A stretch of DNA of 64,000 nucleotides from Neisseria sicca. GTDB lineage: Bacteria > Pseudomonadota > Gammaproteobacteria > Burkholderiales > Neisseriaceae. The translations under genes were made by a program, and so were the position numbers. The notes beneath the pieces are model-generated. The model made no database searches. It saw only the letters and a list, made by a program, of their open reading frames with translations, and was not told the origin of the DNA. The stretch spans positions 744,001 to 808,000 of the forward strand of contig NZ_CP072524.1 in assembly GCF_017753665.1 (NCBI RefSeq), written 5' to 3'. How positions within the stretch are numbered: position 1 is the stretch's first letter; each line of letters begins with the position of its first letter. Positions 8,266 to 17,616 of the stretch are shown piece after piece.

Positions 8266-10173
8266 TCAGATTGCTTCACCGTTCTGCTTAGCCTCCAGAA
8301 GCTCCCAGCGTTCCAATTTTTCCAAGAGCAGTGTTTCGATTTCTTCGGCACGGTTTTGCAATGCGCCGGCTTTTTCGTAATCTTTGAAAATTTCAGGATC
8401 GGAAAGTTGCGCGTTGATTTCCGCCTGTTCGGTTTCCAAGGCGGCGATTTCGTCGGGCAGGGCGTCGAGTTCGCGTTGTTCTTTGTAGGAAAGTTTGACC
8501 GTGCGGTTGGCTTTGGGTTTGGCTTTTTCCGGTTCTGCGGTTATTTTCGGCGCAGCGGTCGTCTGAATTTTCTCTTCGCGTGATTTTGCGTCGATATAGT
8601 CCTGATAGCCGCCGATGTATTCTTTCAGACGGCCTTGTCCTTCGAAAACAATGCTTTGGGTAATTACGTTATCAAGGAACATACGGTCGTGCGAGACGAG
8701 GAATACCGTGCCCTGGTAATCGCGCAGCAGGTCTTCGAGCAGCTCTTGGGTGTCGATGTCCAAGTCGTTGGTCGGTTCGTCCAAGACCAGGATATTGGCG
8801 GGGCGGGTAAAAAGTTTTGCCAGCAGGAGGCGGTTACGTTCGCCGCCGGAGAGCGATGAGACGGGGCTTTGCGCGCGGGCAGGGTGAAACAGAAAATCTT
8901 CCAGATAGCTCATGACGTGTTTTTTCTTGCCGCCGATTTCGACGTAATCGTTGCCTTGTCCGAGCGTGTAAAACACGGTGTCGTTTTCGTTCAACGCGCT
9001 GCGGAACTGGTCAAAATAGGCGACTTCCTGCTTGCTGCCGATGCGGATTCTGCCGTAGGTCGGCTGCAATTCGCCCAGAATCAGCTTGAGGAAGGTGGTT
9101 TTGCCGATACCGTTTGGGCCGATTAAGCCGATTTTGTCACCGCGCTGCAAGATGGCGGAAAATTTGTCCATGATGACTTTGTCGCCATAGGCAAACGAGG
9201 CGTGTTCCAGCTCGGCGATGATTTTGCCGCTTTTCTCTCCGCTGTCGAGCTTGAAATTGACCTGTCCTTGCACGTTGCGGCGTTCGGCACGTTGGCGGCG
9301 CAGTTCTTCCAAACGGCGCACGCGTCCTTCGTTGCGGGTACGGCGTGCTTCGATACCTTTGCGTATCCACGCTTCTTCCTGCGCATGGAATTTGTCGAAG
9401 AGGCGGTTGTGTTCCGCTTCTACTGCCAACTCTTGCGCTTTTTTCTCGCTGTATTTGGAGAACGAGCCGGGATAGGAGCGCAGAATGCCGCGGTCGAGTT
9501 CGACGATGCGCGTAGCAATATTGTCCAGAAAACGGCGATCGTGGGTAATCACGACCAGGCTGCCTTCAAACGCTTTCAGCAGGTTTTCCAGCCAGATAAT
9601 CGCGTCTATGTCCAAATGGTTGGTCGGCTCGTCCAGCAGCAATACGTCGGGCTTCTGCACCCAAGCCTGCGCCAGGGCGACGCGTTTTTTCTGCCCGCCG
9701 GAGAGGTTGCCGATTTTTTCGTTTTCCGGCAAGCCGAGTTCGCTCAAAGTCTGCTTCACCGCCGCATCCAGCTTCCAGCCGTCCTTCGCTTCGATTTCAA
9801 GCTGCAATTCATTGAGTTCTTTTAATAAAACGTCGTCTGAATTGTGTTCCAAATCATGGCTGACGCGGTGGTAACGGCGCAGCAAATCGCGGATTTCGCC
9901 CAAGCCTTCGGCGACGGTGTCGAATACGGTGGCTTCCTTGTCGAAAAACGATTCCTGCGGCACATAAACGATTTTGAGGTTGTTTTGAACGATAATCTGC
10001 CCGTCGTCGAGCTTCTGCACGCCGGCGAGGATTTTCAGAAACGAAGACTTACCCGCGCCGTTGCGACCGATTAGGCCGATTTTTTCACCGCTGTCGAGTT
10101 GGAAGGAAGTTTTGTCGAGCAAGGCGACATGGCCGACGGTAAAGGAAGCGTTTTCTACGGATAAGATGTTCAT
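8266..10173 (-). CDS. uup: ABC-F ATPase, Uup-like
   Basis: This 635-aa soluble protein has two ABC modules and no membrane domain. Module 1 has Walker A GRNGAGKSS (about residues 37-45), signature LSGGQKKR and Walker B VLLLDEPTNHLD. Module 2 has Walker A GPNGIGKTT (about 355-363), signature LSGGERNR and Walker B LVLDEPTNDLD. The linker (about 250-320) is basic and helical, and a C-terminal coiled coil (about 560-630) fits Uup rather than EttA. ABC-F proteins act on ribosomes; Uup is also linked to suppression of transposon excision. The choice of subfamily is inferred. Confidence 0.85.
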   Translation of the reverse strand: MNILSVENASFTVGHVALLDKTSFQLDSGEKIGLIGRNGAGKSSFLKILAGVQKLDDGQIIVQNNLKIVYVPQESFFDKEATVFDTVAEGLGEIRDLLRRYHRVSHDLEHNSDDVLLKELNELQLEIEAKDGWKLDAAVKQTLSELGLPENEKIGNLSGGQKKRVALAQAWVQKPDVLLLDEPTNHLDIDAIIWLENLLKAFEGSLVVITHDRRFLDNIATRIVELDRGILRSYPGSFSKYSEKKAQELAVEAEHNRLFDKFHAQEEAWIRKGIEARRTRNEGRVRRLEELRRQRAERRNVQGQVNFKLDSGEKSGKIIAELEHASFAYGDKVIMDKFSAILQRGDKIGLIGPNGIGKTTFLKLILGELQPTYGRIRIGSKQEVAYFDQFRSALNENDTVFYTLGQGNDYVEIGGKKKHVMSYLEDFLFHPARAQSPVSSLSGGERNRLLLAKLFTRPANILVLDEPTNDLDIDTQELLEDLLRDYQGTVFLVSHDRMFLDNVITQSIVFEGQGRLKEYIGGYQDYIDAKSREEKIQTTAAPKITAEPEKAKPKANRTVKLSYKEQRELDALPDEIAALETEQAEINAQLSDPEIFKDYEKAGALQNRAEEIETLLLEKLERWELLEAKQNGEAI

Positions 10174-10241
10174 AAGGCAGATTGAGAAAGATGAAAGGGT
10201 ATGGATTTTAAACGATTTTGAAGGTTTCTTTGAAATCAGGC

Positions 10242-10289
10242 AAAAAGGTCGTCTGAAAAACGAAAATCCGTTTTCAGACGACCTTTTTT
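10242..10289. terminator. Inverted DUS pair terminator after purE
   Basis: A long DUS stem-loop 4 bp beyond the purE stop codon, followed by the upstream region of the ABC-F gene. Confidence 0.8.
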
Positions 10290-10292
10290 ATA

Positions 10293-10778
10293 TCAGGCTT
10301 CGGGTAATTCCATGTCTAAAACGGTTTGCTCCTGCTTGGCGCGGAAATCGGCAAGTTTTTGCGCCAGCTCGGGATCTTCGTTGGCAAGCAGCGAGATGGC
10401 GAACAGGGCGGCGTTGGCGGCGCCTGCTTCTCCGATGGCGAAGGTGGCGACGGGAACGCCTTTGGGCATTTGCACAATGGAGAGCAGGGAGTCTTCGCCT
10501 CGCAGGTATTTGCTGGGTACGGGAACGCCCAATACAGGGACGGTGGTTTTGGCGGCAACCATGCCGGGCAGGTGTGCTGCGCCACCCGCACCGGCGATGA
10601 TGGCTTTGATGCCGCGTTCGCGGGCGGTTTCAGCGTATTCGAACATTAAATCAGGGGTGCGGTGTGCGGACACGACGCGGGCTTCGTATTCGACGCCGAA
10701 CTCTTTGAGAAACTGCGCTGCCTGCTGCATGACGGGCCAGTCGCTGTTGCTGCCCATGATGATGCCGATTTTGGCCAT
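10293..10778 (-). CDS. purE: PurE, N5-carboxyaminoimidazole ribonucleotide mutase
   Basis: This 161-aa class I PurE moves the carboxyl group of N5-CAIR to make CAIR in purine synthesis. GIIMGSNSDWPVM at the N-terminus is the substrate-phosphate loop, SAHRTPD carries the catalytic histidine, and GAGGAAHLPG and GVPVPSK are conserved. I placed the start at 10778 (MAKIGI), which has AGGAGC 6 nt upstream; an in-frame ATG eight codons earlier has no ribosome site. Confidence 0.95.
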   Translation of the reverse strand: MAKIGIIMGSNSDWPVMQQAAQFLKEFGVEYEARVVSAHRTPDLMFEYAETARERGIKAIIAGAGGAAHLPGMVAAKTTVPVLGVPVPSKYLRGEDSLLSIVQMPKGVPVATFAIGEAGAANAALFAISLLANEDPELAQKLADFRAKQEQTVLDMELPEA

Positions 10779-10857
10779 ATTTGCTCCTATTGTATAAAAC
10801 ATTATTCAATGAATGATTTCAGACGACCTTCGAATAGGGGGGAGATCGTCTGAAAAG

Positions 10858-11592
10858 TTATCGTTGCTTGATACTGATAGCGGCGCGTTTGGCAGCTTCG
10901 CTATCGGGATAGCTCTGTATCAGCTTGCGCCATGTGTTGCGGGCGATGTCTTTCTGTTGCAGTTTGTATTGGCATTGTCCGATGCTGAAGAGCGCGTCGG
11001 GGGCTTGCGGGCTGCTGCGGAAGCGGTTGGCGTAGCGTCCGCCGATTTCGATGACGGATTCGCAGTGGCCCATGCGCTGTTGGCTTTGCAGCAACAGATA
11101 CATATTGCGGCGCGCAATATCGCTGCCGTTACCGCCGTCGGCTTCCTTCAGAATGGCTGCCGCCGCCCGGTAATTCTCGCTGCGGTAGTATTTGGATGCA
11201 CGCTCGTAAAGACGGGTTTCGTTTAGGGTAAGCGAATCTGTTTCGGTCGGCGCGATACCGCCGTTCTCCAGATAATGTTTTTTGAGCTTCTGGTCGTCCA
11301 AGCGTTGAGACACGGTTTTCTTAGCAGGACGGGAGTGGATTTTGTTTTGCTGCTCGATTTGCTGCAAACGAAGGTTTACTGCCTCCATTTCCCGCTCAAT
11401 GCGTGCAACCTGTACGCCCAAATGGTCGATTTGTGTCTGTTCGTCGAGCTTGGGATAGGGGATGGATACTTTCTGCGGGCTATCGGGAATATCCGGCAGC
11501 GAAAAAGTGTCGTCTGAAGACGGGGATGAAACGGAAGTACAGGCGGCGGTAAAGGCAATGGGGAGCAGTCGGATAAGCAGGTTTGTTTTCAT
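10858..11592 (-). CDS. Envelope lipoprotein with C-terminal TPR repeats, CpoB/YbgF-like
   Basis: This 244-aa protein has a lipoprotein signal peptide (hydrophobic residues 5-17, lipobox TAAC, lipidated Cys about 18). After a proline/serine-rich linker comes a helical stretch (about 55-85) with coiled-coil spacing. The C-terminal part has TPR-like units (YYRSENYRAAAAILKEA, ALFSIGQCQYKLQQKDIARN, WRKLIQSYPDSEAAKRA), the layout of CpoB/YbgF, which coordinates peptidoglycan synthesis with outer-membrane constriction. It is not next to tol-pal here, so the assignment is by architecture only. It lies 4 bp after the O-methyltransferase gene. Confidence 0.65.
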   Translation of the reverse strand: MKTNLLIRLLPIAFTAACTSVSSPSSDDTFSLPDIPDSPQKVSIPYPKLDEQTQIDHLGVQVARIEREMEAVNLRLQQIEQQNKIHSRPAKKTVSQRLDDQKLKKHYLENGGIAPTETDSLTLNETRLYERASKYYRSENYRAAAAILKEADGGNGSDIARRNMYLLLQSQQRMGHCESVIEIGGRYANRFRSSPQAPDALFSIGQCQYKLQQKDIARNTWRKLIQSYPDSEAAKRAAISIKQR

Positions 11593-11596
11593 CGGT

Positions 11597-12265
11597 TTAT
11601 TTTTTCAATAGAAGGGTCAATCCGTCGCCGACGGGTAGGGTAATGGGAACGATACGTTCATCTTCGGGCAAGCTGCGGTTGAATGTTTGCAGTATTTTCA
11701 AGCTGGGCGGGGAGTGTTCGTCGCCCTCATGCAAGACCCGGCCGTTCAGCAAAACATTGTCGATGGCGATAATGCCTCCCTTACGTACAAGCTTCAGGCA
11801 ACGTTCGAAATATTGCGGGGTAGGGGGCTTATCCGCATCTATCAGGGCCAGGTCGTAACTTTCCGCTTCGCCTTGCGCTATCAGGTCGTCCAAAGTCAAA
11901 AGGGCAGGTTGCAGGTACAGCGAAATTTTGTGTTCCACCCCTGCCGCCCGCCAAGTTTCGCGCGCTATGTCGGTAAATGTTACGTTGATGTCGCAGGCGG
12001 TAACTTTGCCATGCTCGGGCAATGCAAGCGCGACGGCGGTGCTGCTGTATCCTGTAAACACGCCGATTTCCAAATATTTTTCGACACGGATAAGCTGCGC
12101 CAACCAAGAAAGTAGGGCGGCTTGTTCGCGGGCAATGGCCATATTGCCTAATCGGTGTGAAAGCGTGCGCTCGCGCAATGCGGCAAGGACGGGATGCTCC
12201 GCTTGTCCGATGGTATTGAGGTAGTCCTGTAGTCCGGCAGGTGTGTTGGATGTGCGGACGGTCAT
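11597..12265 (-). CDS. Class I SAM-dependent O-methyltransferase
   Basis: This protein of about 222 aa belongs to the caffeoyl-CoA/catechol O-methyltransferase-like family (Methyltransf_3). Motif I is YLEIGVFTGYSSTAVALAL, the acidic post-I residue is in TACDINVTF, and the metal-binding loop is LALIDADKPPTPQYFERCL with IAIDNVLLNGRV. The substrate is unknown. I placed the start at MTVRTSN (12265), because the longer ORF runs back into the end of the upstream DUF3460 gene. The spacing suggests an operon with DUF3460, this gene and the TPR lipoprotein. Confidence 0.8.
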   Translation of the reverse strand: MTVRTSNTPAGLQDYLNTIGQAEHPVLAALRERTLSHRLGNMAIAREQAALLSWLAQLIRVEKYLEIGVFTGYSSTAVALALPEHGKVTACDINVTFTDIARETWRAAGVEHKISLYLQPALLTLDDLIAQGEAESYDLALIDADKPPTPQYFERCLKLVRKGGIIAIDNVLLNGRVLHEGDEHSPPSLKILQTFNRSLPEDERIVPITLPVGDGLTLLLKK

Positions 12266-12275
12266 TTCGGCACGA

Positions 12276-12461
12276 TCAGTCTTGATAGTATGTGTAGGGT
12301 TTTTTGGCGACTTTGGCAGCCTCAAACTCTGCCTGCTCTTGCGGATTTAATTCGACATCCCAAAGCAGGTGGCGGTTTTCTAGGCGTTGCGTTTCCAGTT
12401 GCGGATTGTCTTCGATAAGTTTGTCGAGAAACTGGGTGGCTTCGGATTTGTAGTGGTACAT
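12276..12461 (-). CDS. DUF3460 family small protein
   Basis: This 61-aa protein, starting MYHYKSEATQFLDKL and ending KVAKKPYTYYQD, matches the DUF3460 family of beta-proteobacteria, whose function is unknown. GGAGCGTACAAA precedes the ATG at 12461 and supports this start over the longer frame. An IS30 element now lies about 120 bp upstream and may have separated the gene from distal regulatory sequence. Confidence 0.78.
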   Translation of the reverse strand: MYHYKSEATQFLDKLIEDNPQLETQRLENRHLLWDVELNPQEQAEFEAAKVAKKPYTYYQD

Positions 12462-12581
12462 TTTGTACGCTCCGTGGGGATAGGGTCGTAAAAGACGGGT
12501 TTTGTTATGCGGTGATATTATAGCGGATAATCCTAATGCAAAGGTCGTCTGAAAACGCATTTTGTGTTTTCAGACGACGGC

Positions 12582-13655
12582 GGATTCGCATTTGAAGTGC
12601 AACTTTCCCTAACAGGAAAAGGCCAGTATGCGGTAGCATACGGCCTTTCCTGCAAGAAAGATTGCCATGAGCTACACACAACTGACCCAAGACGAACGAT
12701 ACCATATCCAATACCTGTCCCGCCACTGCACCATCGCCGAAATCGCCAAACAGCTTAACCGACACAAAAGCACCATCAGCCGCGAAATCAGACGGCACCG
12801 CACCCAAGGGCAGCAATACAGTGCCGAAAAAGCCCAGCGGCAAAGCCGGACTACCAAACAGCGCCAGCGAAAGCCCTATAAGCTTGATTCGCAGCTGATT
12901 CAACACATCGACACCCTTATCCGCCGCAAACTCAGTCCTGAACAAGTATGCGCCTACCTGAGCAAACACCACCAAATCACGCTCCACCACAGCACCATTT
13001 ACCGCTACCTCCGCCAAGACAAAAGCAACGGCGGCACCTTGTGGCAACACCTCAGAATATGCAGCAAACCCTACCGCAAACGCTACGGCAGCACATGGAC
13101 CAGAGGCAAAGTGCCCAACCGCGTCGGCATAGAAAACCGACCCGCTATCGTCGACCAGAAAACCCGCATCGGCGATTGGGAAGCCGACACCATCATCGGC
13201 AAAGGACAGAAAAGCGCATTACTGACCTTGGTCGAACGCGTTACCCGCTACACCATCGTCTGCAAATTGGATAGCCTCAAAGCCGAAGACACTGCTCTGG
13301 CAGCCGTTAGGGCATTAAAGGCACATAAAGCCAGAGTGCACACCATCACTATGGATAACGGCAAAGAGTTCTATCAACACACCAAAATAGCCAAAGCATT
13401 GAAGGCGGAGACTTATTTTTGCCACCCTTACCATTCTTGGGAAAAAGGACTGAATGAAAACACTAACGGACTCATCCGGCAATATTTCCCCAAGCAAACC
13501 GATTTCCGAAACATCAGCGATCGGGAGATACGCAGGGTTCAAGATGAGTTGAACCACCGGCCAAGAAAAACACTTGGCTACGAAACGCCAAGTGTTTTAT
13601 TCTTGAATCTGTTCAAACCACTGATACACTAGTGTTGCACTTGAAATCCGAATCC
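12582..13655 (+). mobile_element. IS30-family insertion sequence, IS1655-like
   Basis: A 1.07-kb element with imperfect terminal inverted repeats of about 25 bp; both ends share GGATTCG, then ATTT, then AAGTGCAAC. It holds one transposase ORF. It sits between DUF3460 and the dcu gene and interrupts a DUS-rich intergenic spacer. Confidence 0.88.
12667..13632 (+). CDS. IS30-family transposase
   Basis: This intact 321-aa transposase has an N-terminal helix-turn-helix (about residues 5-60: LTQDERYHIQYL, then IAEIAKQLNRHKSTISREI). The C-terminal DDE domain has the first Asp in RIGDWEADTIIG, the second in TMDNGKEFYQH, and the Glu in HSWEKGLNENTNGLIRQY, the IS30 hallmark. It is full length and probably functional. 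A likely imperfect terminator-like repeat (AGGCCAGTATGCGG / CATACGGCCTTTCCTG) lies between the left inverted repeat and the start codon. Confidence 0.93.
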   Translation: MSYTQLTQDERYHIQYLSRHCTIAEIAKQLNRHKSTISREIRRHRTQGQQYSAEKAQRQSRTTKQRQRKPYKLDSQLIQHIDTLIRRKLSPEQVCAYLSKHHQITLHHSTIYRYLRQDKSNGGTLWQHLRICSKPYRKRYGSTWTRGKVPNRVGIENRPAIVDQKTRIGDWEADTIIGKGQKSALLTLVERVTRYTIVCKLDSLKAEDTALAAVRALKAHKARVHTITMDNGKEFYQHTKIAKALKAETYFCHPYHSWEKGLNENTNGLIRQYFPKQTDFRNISDREIRRVQDELNHRPRKTLGYETPSVLFLNLFKPLIH

Positions 13656-13677
13656 AAGGACCTTTTTTCAGATGACC

Positions 13678-15015
13678 TTAAAAGAAGTAATTCGCCAGCA
13701 GCAAACCGAATGCCAAACTGAACACCATGCTCAAGAGGCCGGGAATCATAAAGCTGTGGTTGAAAATAAATTTGCCGATTTTGGTCGAACCCGTGCTGTC
13801 AAAATCAATCGCCGCGATAATCGGACCGTAGTTCGGGATGAAGAAATAGCCGTTCACCGCGACAAACGTGCCGATGATAATCGGAGCGGGAATGCCCAGC
13901 GAAATACCGATGGGGAACAGCGTTGCAACGGTCGCCCCTTGGCTGTTGACCAAGACGGACAAAATGAACAGGGCAAACGCAAAAGTCCACGGCGCGGTTT
14001 CGACCAAATGCGACACGGTTTCTTTGACTTCGGCCAAATGACCGTGCATCAATGTGTCGCCCAGCCATGCCACGCCGAATACGGCGATAACGGCGCGCAT
14101 CCCCGCATGGAACACCGAGCCTTTGGTAATCGCGTTACCATTCGGTTTGCAAAGCAGGATAATCAGCGCGGCAGCGGAAAGCATGACGATTTCGATGGTG
14201 TGCGCCATGCCCATCAGTTTAGCCCCTTCTTCCGTTTGGAAGGTCGGGCGCAACTCCGGTACGGCACCCATGACCACCACCAGCAACGCAGCAGCAAGGA
14301 AAATCCCGACTGAAAGTTTCGCCTCTTTGCTGACGGGCGCATTGGATACTTCAACCGAATCTTTTTCATTGGCTTTTACATATTCCGGGTCTTTCAGCAA
14401 CGCCTGATAATGCGGGTCGTCTTTCAACTCTTTGCCGAGCTTGTTGACGAATACGCAGGCGAGACCGATACCGAGAATAGTTGAAGGAACAGTCACTTTC
14501 AGCACATCAGCCATGGTAATGTGTTGAGGCTCAAGGTAGGTAACGCAGGCAACGACCGCGGCCGCAATCGGGCTGGCAACAATGGCAAATTGTGACGCGA
14601 TGACCGCCATCGTCAACGGGCGCGACGGGCGGATACCGTTGCGGCGGCTGACTTCGGCAATAACGGGCAATACCGAATATGCGACATGTCCTGTACCTGC
14701 CAATACGGTAAACAGGTATGTGACCGCAGGCGCGATGAAGGTAATGTATTTCGGATTGCGGTGTAAAACGCGGGTGGCGATTTTAATCATGTAGTCCAAG
14801 CCGCCGCTTGCCTGCATCGATGCGGCGGCAGAAACGACCGCCATAATCATCAGCATCACGTCAATCGGCGGACTGGTCGGCTCAAGATGAAAACCAAAGG
14901 CCAAAACCGCCAGCCCGACACCGCCGAGTACGCCCAAACCGATACCGCCGACCTGCGCGCCGATTAAGATACACACCAGTACGATGGCGAACTGGATAAA
15001 AAACATTGTGGACAT
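13678..15015 (-). CDS. Anaerobic C4-dicarboxylate transporter, Dcu family
   Basis: This 445-aa protein has 10-12 hydrophobic segments and the DcuA/DcuB layout, starting MFFIQFAIVLVCILIGAQVG. Dcu proteins exchange fumarate, aspartate or malate for succinate at the inner membrane. I chose the ATG at 15015 because CGGAG precedes it by about 6 nt. The gene is transcribed toward the IS1655 copy, which lies about 20 bp beyond the stop codon. DcuA versus DcuB cannot be told from this alone. Confidence 0.87.
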   Translation of the reverse strand: MSTMFFIQFAIVLVCILIGAQVGGIGLGVLGGVGLAVLAFGFHLEPTSPPIDVMLMIMAVVSAAASMQASGGLDYMIKIATRVLHRNPKYITFIAPAVTYLFTVLAGTGHVAYSVLPVIAEVSRRNGIRPSRPLTMAVIASQFAIVASPIAAAVVACVTYLEPQHITMADVLKVTVPSTILGIGLACVFVNKLGKELKDDPHYQALLKDPEYVKANEKDSVEVSNAPVSKEAKLSVGIFLAAALLVVVMGAVPELRPTFQTEEGAKLMGMAHTIEIVMLSAAALIILLCKPNGNAITKGSVFHAGMRAVIAVFGVAWLGDTLMHGHLAEVKETVSHLVETAPWTFAFALFILSVLVNSQGATVATLFPIGISLGIPAPIIIGTFVAVNGYFFIPNYGPIIAAIDFDSTGSTKIGKFIFNHSFMIPGLLSMVFSLAFGLLLANYFF

Positions 15016-15344
15016 GAACACTCCGTAATTTGAGGATATAAAGCAAATATCAGCTTCAGGCTAGTCACACCAATACCGATGGAGCAAATATTCAATATTT
15101 TCAACAGACAAAAAGACAAAAAGAGGATGAAGTCATTTGCCTATAAAATACAAAAACTTCATCTTTTAATATGGTAGGAATTATAAATCAGGCAGATTCG
15201 CTTAACAATATTTTACTGTAATAAAAATACATTTATTTCACTTGACCAGCGCTTTTCAGACGACGTTTACGGATATTATGCTGTATGATTCGCCAAGTTC
15301 TTTCATCATTACGTTAAACTCATTTCACTCTATAAAATGACAAT

Positions 15345-16631
15345 ATGAAATCCATCTTCATCTGGCTGGTAATATTAGCGGGCGCGCTTGGTCTGTTTTA
15401 TTACCAGCAAAATCGCTATTTCTTTTCAGATGACCTTATCCACCCGCAAGCCGGTCAAGACCGTTCGTCCGTAGAATCTTTAAGCGGCTTGGGTTACCTT
15501 AATTTTTTGCGTGCCGCTGCCGGTTTGAATTCTCTGTCGAATTCCCCGGTATTGGAACGCTCAGCCCGAAGGCACGCCAAATATCTGCTGATCAATCCTG
15601 AAGACGGCCATGACGAAAAACATCGAAACAATCAATTTTACACAGGGTACAAGCCCTCCGACCGCGCCCGCAAGGCCGGCTATTATTTCGATGGGGTTCA
15701 TGAAAACATCAGCACGGGCGAGTACCGCCATCAGGATGGATTTAAAAACACACTTGTCCTGCACGAGCAAACCGATGCCCTGATGACAGCCATTTACCAC
15801 CGTTTTTCTTTGCTTGATCAAAATATTGACGAAGCGGGCGTAGCTGTTGAGCATGGCAACGGAAAAACCGCCGTCGTCGTCAATCAGGGCAACCGGGAAT
15901 TCAATCATTGGTGTTCGTTAGGGCGATCTTATCCGGAAGCAGGCCGCCGTTTCTATAAAAATTCTTGTTTCAATGGCTCTATCGTTTACGCCGACGAAAT
16001 TAAAAATCAAACAAAATTAGCGTATATCGCTTATCCGAAGGGAAATTTTGCCGCGCCGGATTTTTACGGCGAACATCCTGATCCCATGCCCGGTTATGAA
16101 TTTACCGGAAATCCCGTCAGCATTGCATTTTCAGACGATGGGGGCGAAGTCAAGATGCTGTCGTTCAAACTTTATCAAGGCAAAAACGAAATCGACAAAA
16201 CCAAAATTTTGGATAAATACACAGATCCAAACGGACAGTTGACCGACAAACAATTCGCGCTTTTCCCACTATCGCCGCTCGAATACGACACTGCCTACCG
16301 CGCCGTATTCGAATACAGTCAAAACGGTAAGAAACAGAAAGCAGAATGGACATTCAAAACCAAAAAGCCCGATTATCCTTATTTTGTCGTTAATGGCGGA
16401 GAAACGCTTGCCGTCAAACCGGATAACATTTATTTCATTCATTGGAAAAATCACTGGTGTCTTCGCGAGTGCGAAAAAATCACATTCCGCCCGCGAGGTG
16501 ATGCAAAGCTTGAGGTTTTGGAACGCAAACCCGGAGGCTTCCTCGTGCGCCTCAAAGGAAAAACCGGCACAGCCGTGCGCCTGATGCCGAATGAAGAAAC
16601 CGAAAAAGCAGTTGTCCTGCTTATCGAGTAA
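15345..16631 (+). CDS. Membrane-anchored CAP (SCP/PR-1) domain protein
   Basis: This 428-aa protein has an N-terminal signal-anchor (about residues 3-19). A CAP-like domain (about 40-190) has LNFLRAAAGLNSLSNSPVLERSARRHAKYL and HENISTGEYRHQDGF, where the histidine/glutamate pattern of CAP proteins is seen. After a linker, two beta-rich domains follow (about 230-330 and 340-428). It is probably periplasmic or surface exposed; function unknown. Two DUS-like words lie within the coding sequence (about 15424 and 16127). The 15022-15344 gap upstream is AT-rich with one DUS half and no gene. Confidence 0.7.
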   Translation: MKSIFIWLVILAGALGLFYYQQNRYFFSDDLIHPQAGQDRSSVESLSGLGYLNFLRAAAGLNSLSNSPVLERSARRHAKYLLINPEDGHDEKHRNNQFYTGYKPSDRARKAGYYFDGVHENISTGEYRHQDGFKNTLVLHEQTDALMTAIYHRFSLLDQNIDEAGVAVEHGNGKTAVVVNQGNREFNHWCSLGRSYPEAGRRFYKNSCFNGSIVYADEIKNQTKLAYIAYPKGNFAAPDFYGEHPDPMPGYEFTGNPVSIAFSDDGGEVKMLSFKLYQGKNEIDKTKILDKYTDPNGQLTDKQFALFPLSPLEYDTAYRAVFEYSQNGKKQKAEWTFKTKKPDYPYFVVNGGETLAVKPDNIYFIHWKNHWCLRECEKITFRPRGDAKLEVLERKPGGFLVRLKGKTGTAVRLMPNEETEKAVVLLIE

Positions 16632-16650
16632 GCCTGATAAAGCAAAAGCC

Positions 16651-16694
16651 AAAAGGTCGTCTGAAACAGGCGTTTCCGTTTCAGACGACCTTTT
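16651..16694. terminator. Inverted DUS pair terminator
   Basis: A DUS stem-loop about 20 bp after the CAP-domain gene. Confidence 0.8.
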
Positions 16695-16801
16695 ATCGAA
16701 ATTAACCTGCAAAACTGATAGAATGACCCGACTTCAAGTTCAGCAACCCTTGCGCAGCCACGAGCCGTCATCACAAAATCAATGCCAATACCCGCTAGGC
16801 C

Positions 16802-16996
16802 TTCATTTCTATCGCTTTAATGGTTTCGGCGTTTTTAATATTTGCAGGACTGATGATTTACCTTTGGGCTTAATCGGGCAGACGAGGATAAATTTGATAC
16901 GCCTGTCCCTTTATTTATTTAATTTTGCTGTTTGCTGCGGCCGGGGGCGTTTTTTCCATCAGAGTTGCGTGGCTGCGTAAAAAATCCGGAGTATGA
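16802..16996 (+). pseudogene. Possible decayed small membrane protein
   Basis: One frame reads FISIALMVSAFLIFAGLMIY, then meets stops at 16871 and nearby. In the same frame it then resumes as YLILLFAAAGGVFSIRVAWL and ends in a TGA overlapping the next gene's ATG. Two same-frame hydrophobic segments broken by in-frame stops suggest a decayed two-helix membrane protein. No start codon is clear, so this is tentative. Confidence 0.3.
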
Positions 16997-17433
16997 CCGT
17001 GAACGAAAACAACCTCATTCCGACGGAAATCCGTTTGTCGAAAGACCGTGCATCGTTGACGCTGCGTTACGATGCTGATGAAAAACCACTTTCCGCAGAG
17101 TTTTTGCGTGTTTATTCGCCCAGTGCGGAAGTGCGCGGACACGGCGTAGGGCAGGAGGTTTTACAAACCGGAAAGGCAAGCGTTACCGTTGCTGATTTGG
17201 AGCCGGTCGGTAATTACGCCTTGAAAATCACTTTTTCAGACGGCCACAACAGCGGTTTATACGACTGGGCCTATCTGCACAAACTGGCGCACAATTACGA
17301 CGCGCTGTGGGCGGACTACCTGCGCCGTATGGAGCTGACTGGTGCGTCCCGTATTCCTTCTCCTGACGATTTGAATGCCGAACCGAAATCCGGCCATACC
17401 TGCGGCAGCGGAGGTTGTGGCGGAAGACATTGA
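16993..17433 (+). CDS. DUF971 protein (gamma-butyrobetaine hydroxylase-like N-terminal fold)
   Basis: This 146-aa protein has the DUF971 pattern: PTEIRLSKDRASLTLRYD, LSAEFLRVYSPSAEVRGHG and DGHNSGLYDWAYLHKL. The C-terminal tail HTCGSGGCGGRH is cysteine/histidine rich and could bind metal. It precedes ubiE here, a neighbourhood seen in many beta- and gamma-proteobacteria. Its biochemical role is unknown. A lone DUS follows the stop codon. Confidence 0.82.
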   Translation: MTVNENNLIPTEIRLSKDRASLTLRYDADEKPLSAEFLRVYSPSAEVRGHGVGQEVLQTGKASVTVADLEPVGNYALKITFSDGHNSGLYDWAYLHKLAHNYDALWADYLRRMELTGASRIPSPDDLNAEPKSGHTCGSGGCGGRH

Positions 17434-17616
17434 CGAAAAGGTCGTCTGAAAATATGGAGATGCAATTTTTAGGTACCAAAGCAGGCTGCGCACGACGTTT
17501 TAAGATGGGACAGGCGAAAAATATATTTCCTGCGTCGAAAATGCTTGGCGATTTCGACGTATTCAATATCTGAATTCACATTATTTTAATTTTAAATTTA
17601 TCAAAAGGCAGGCAAC

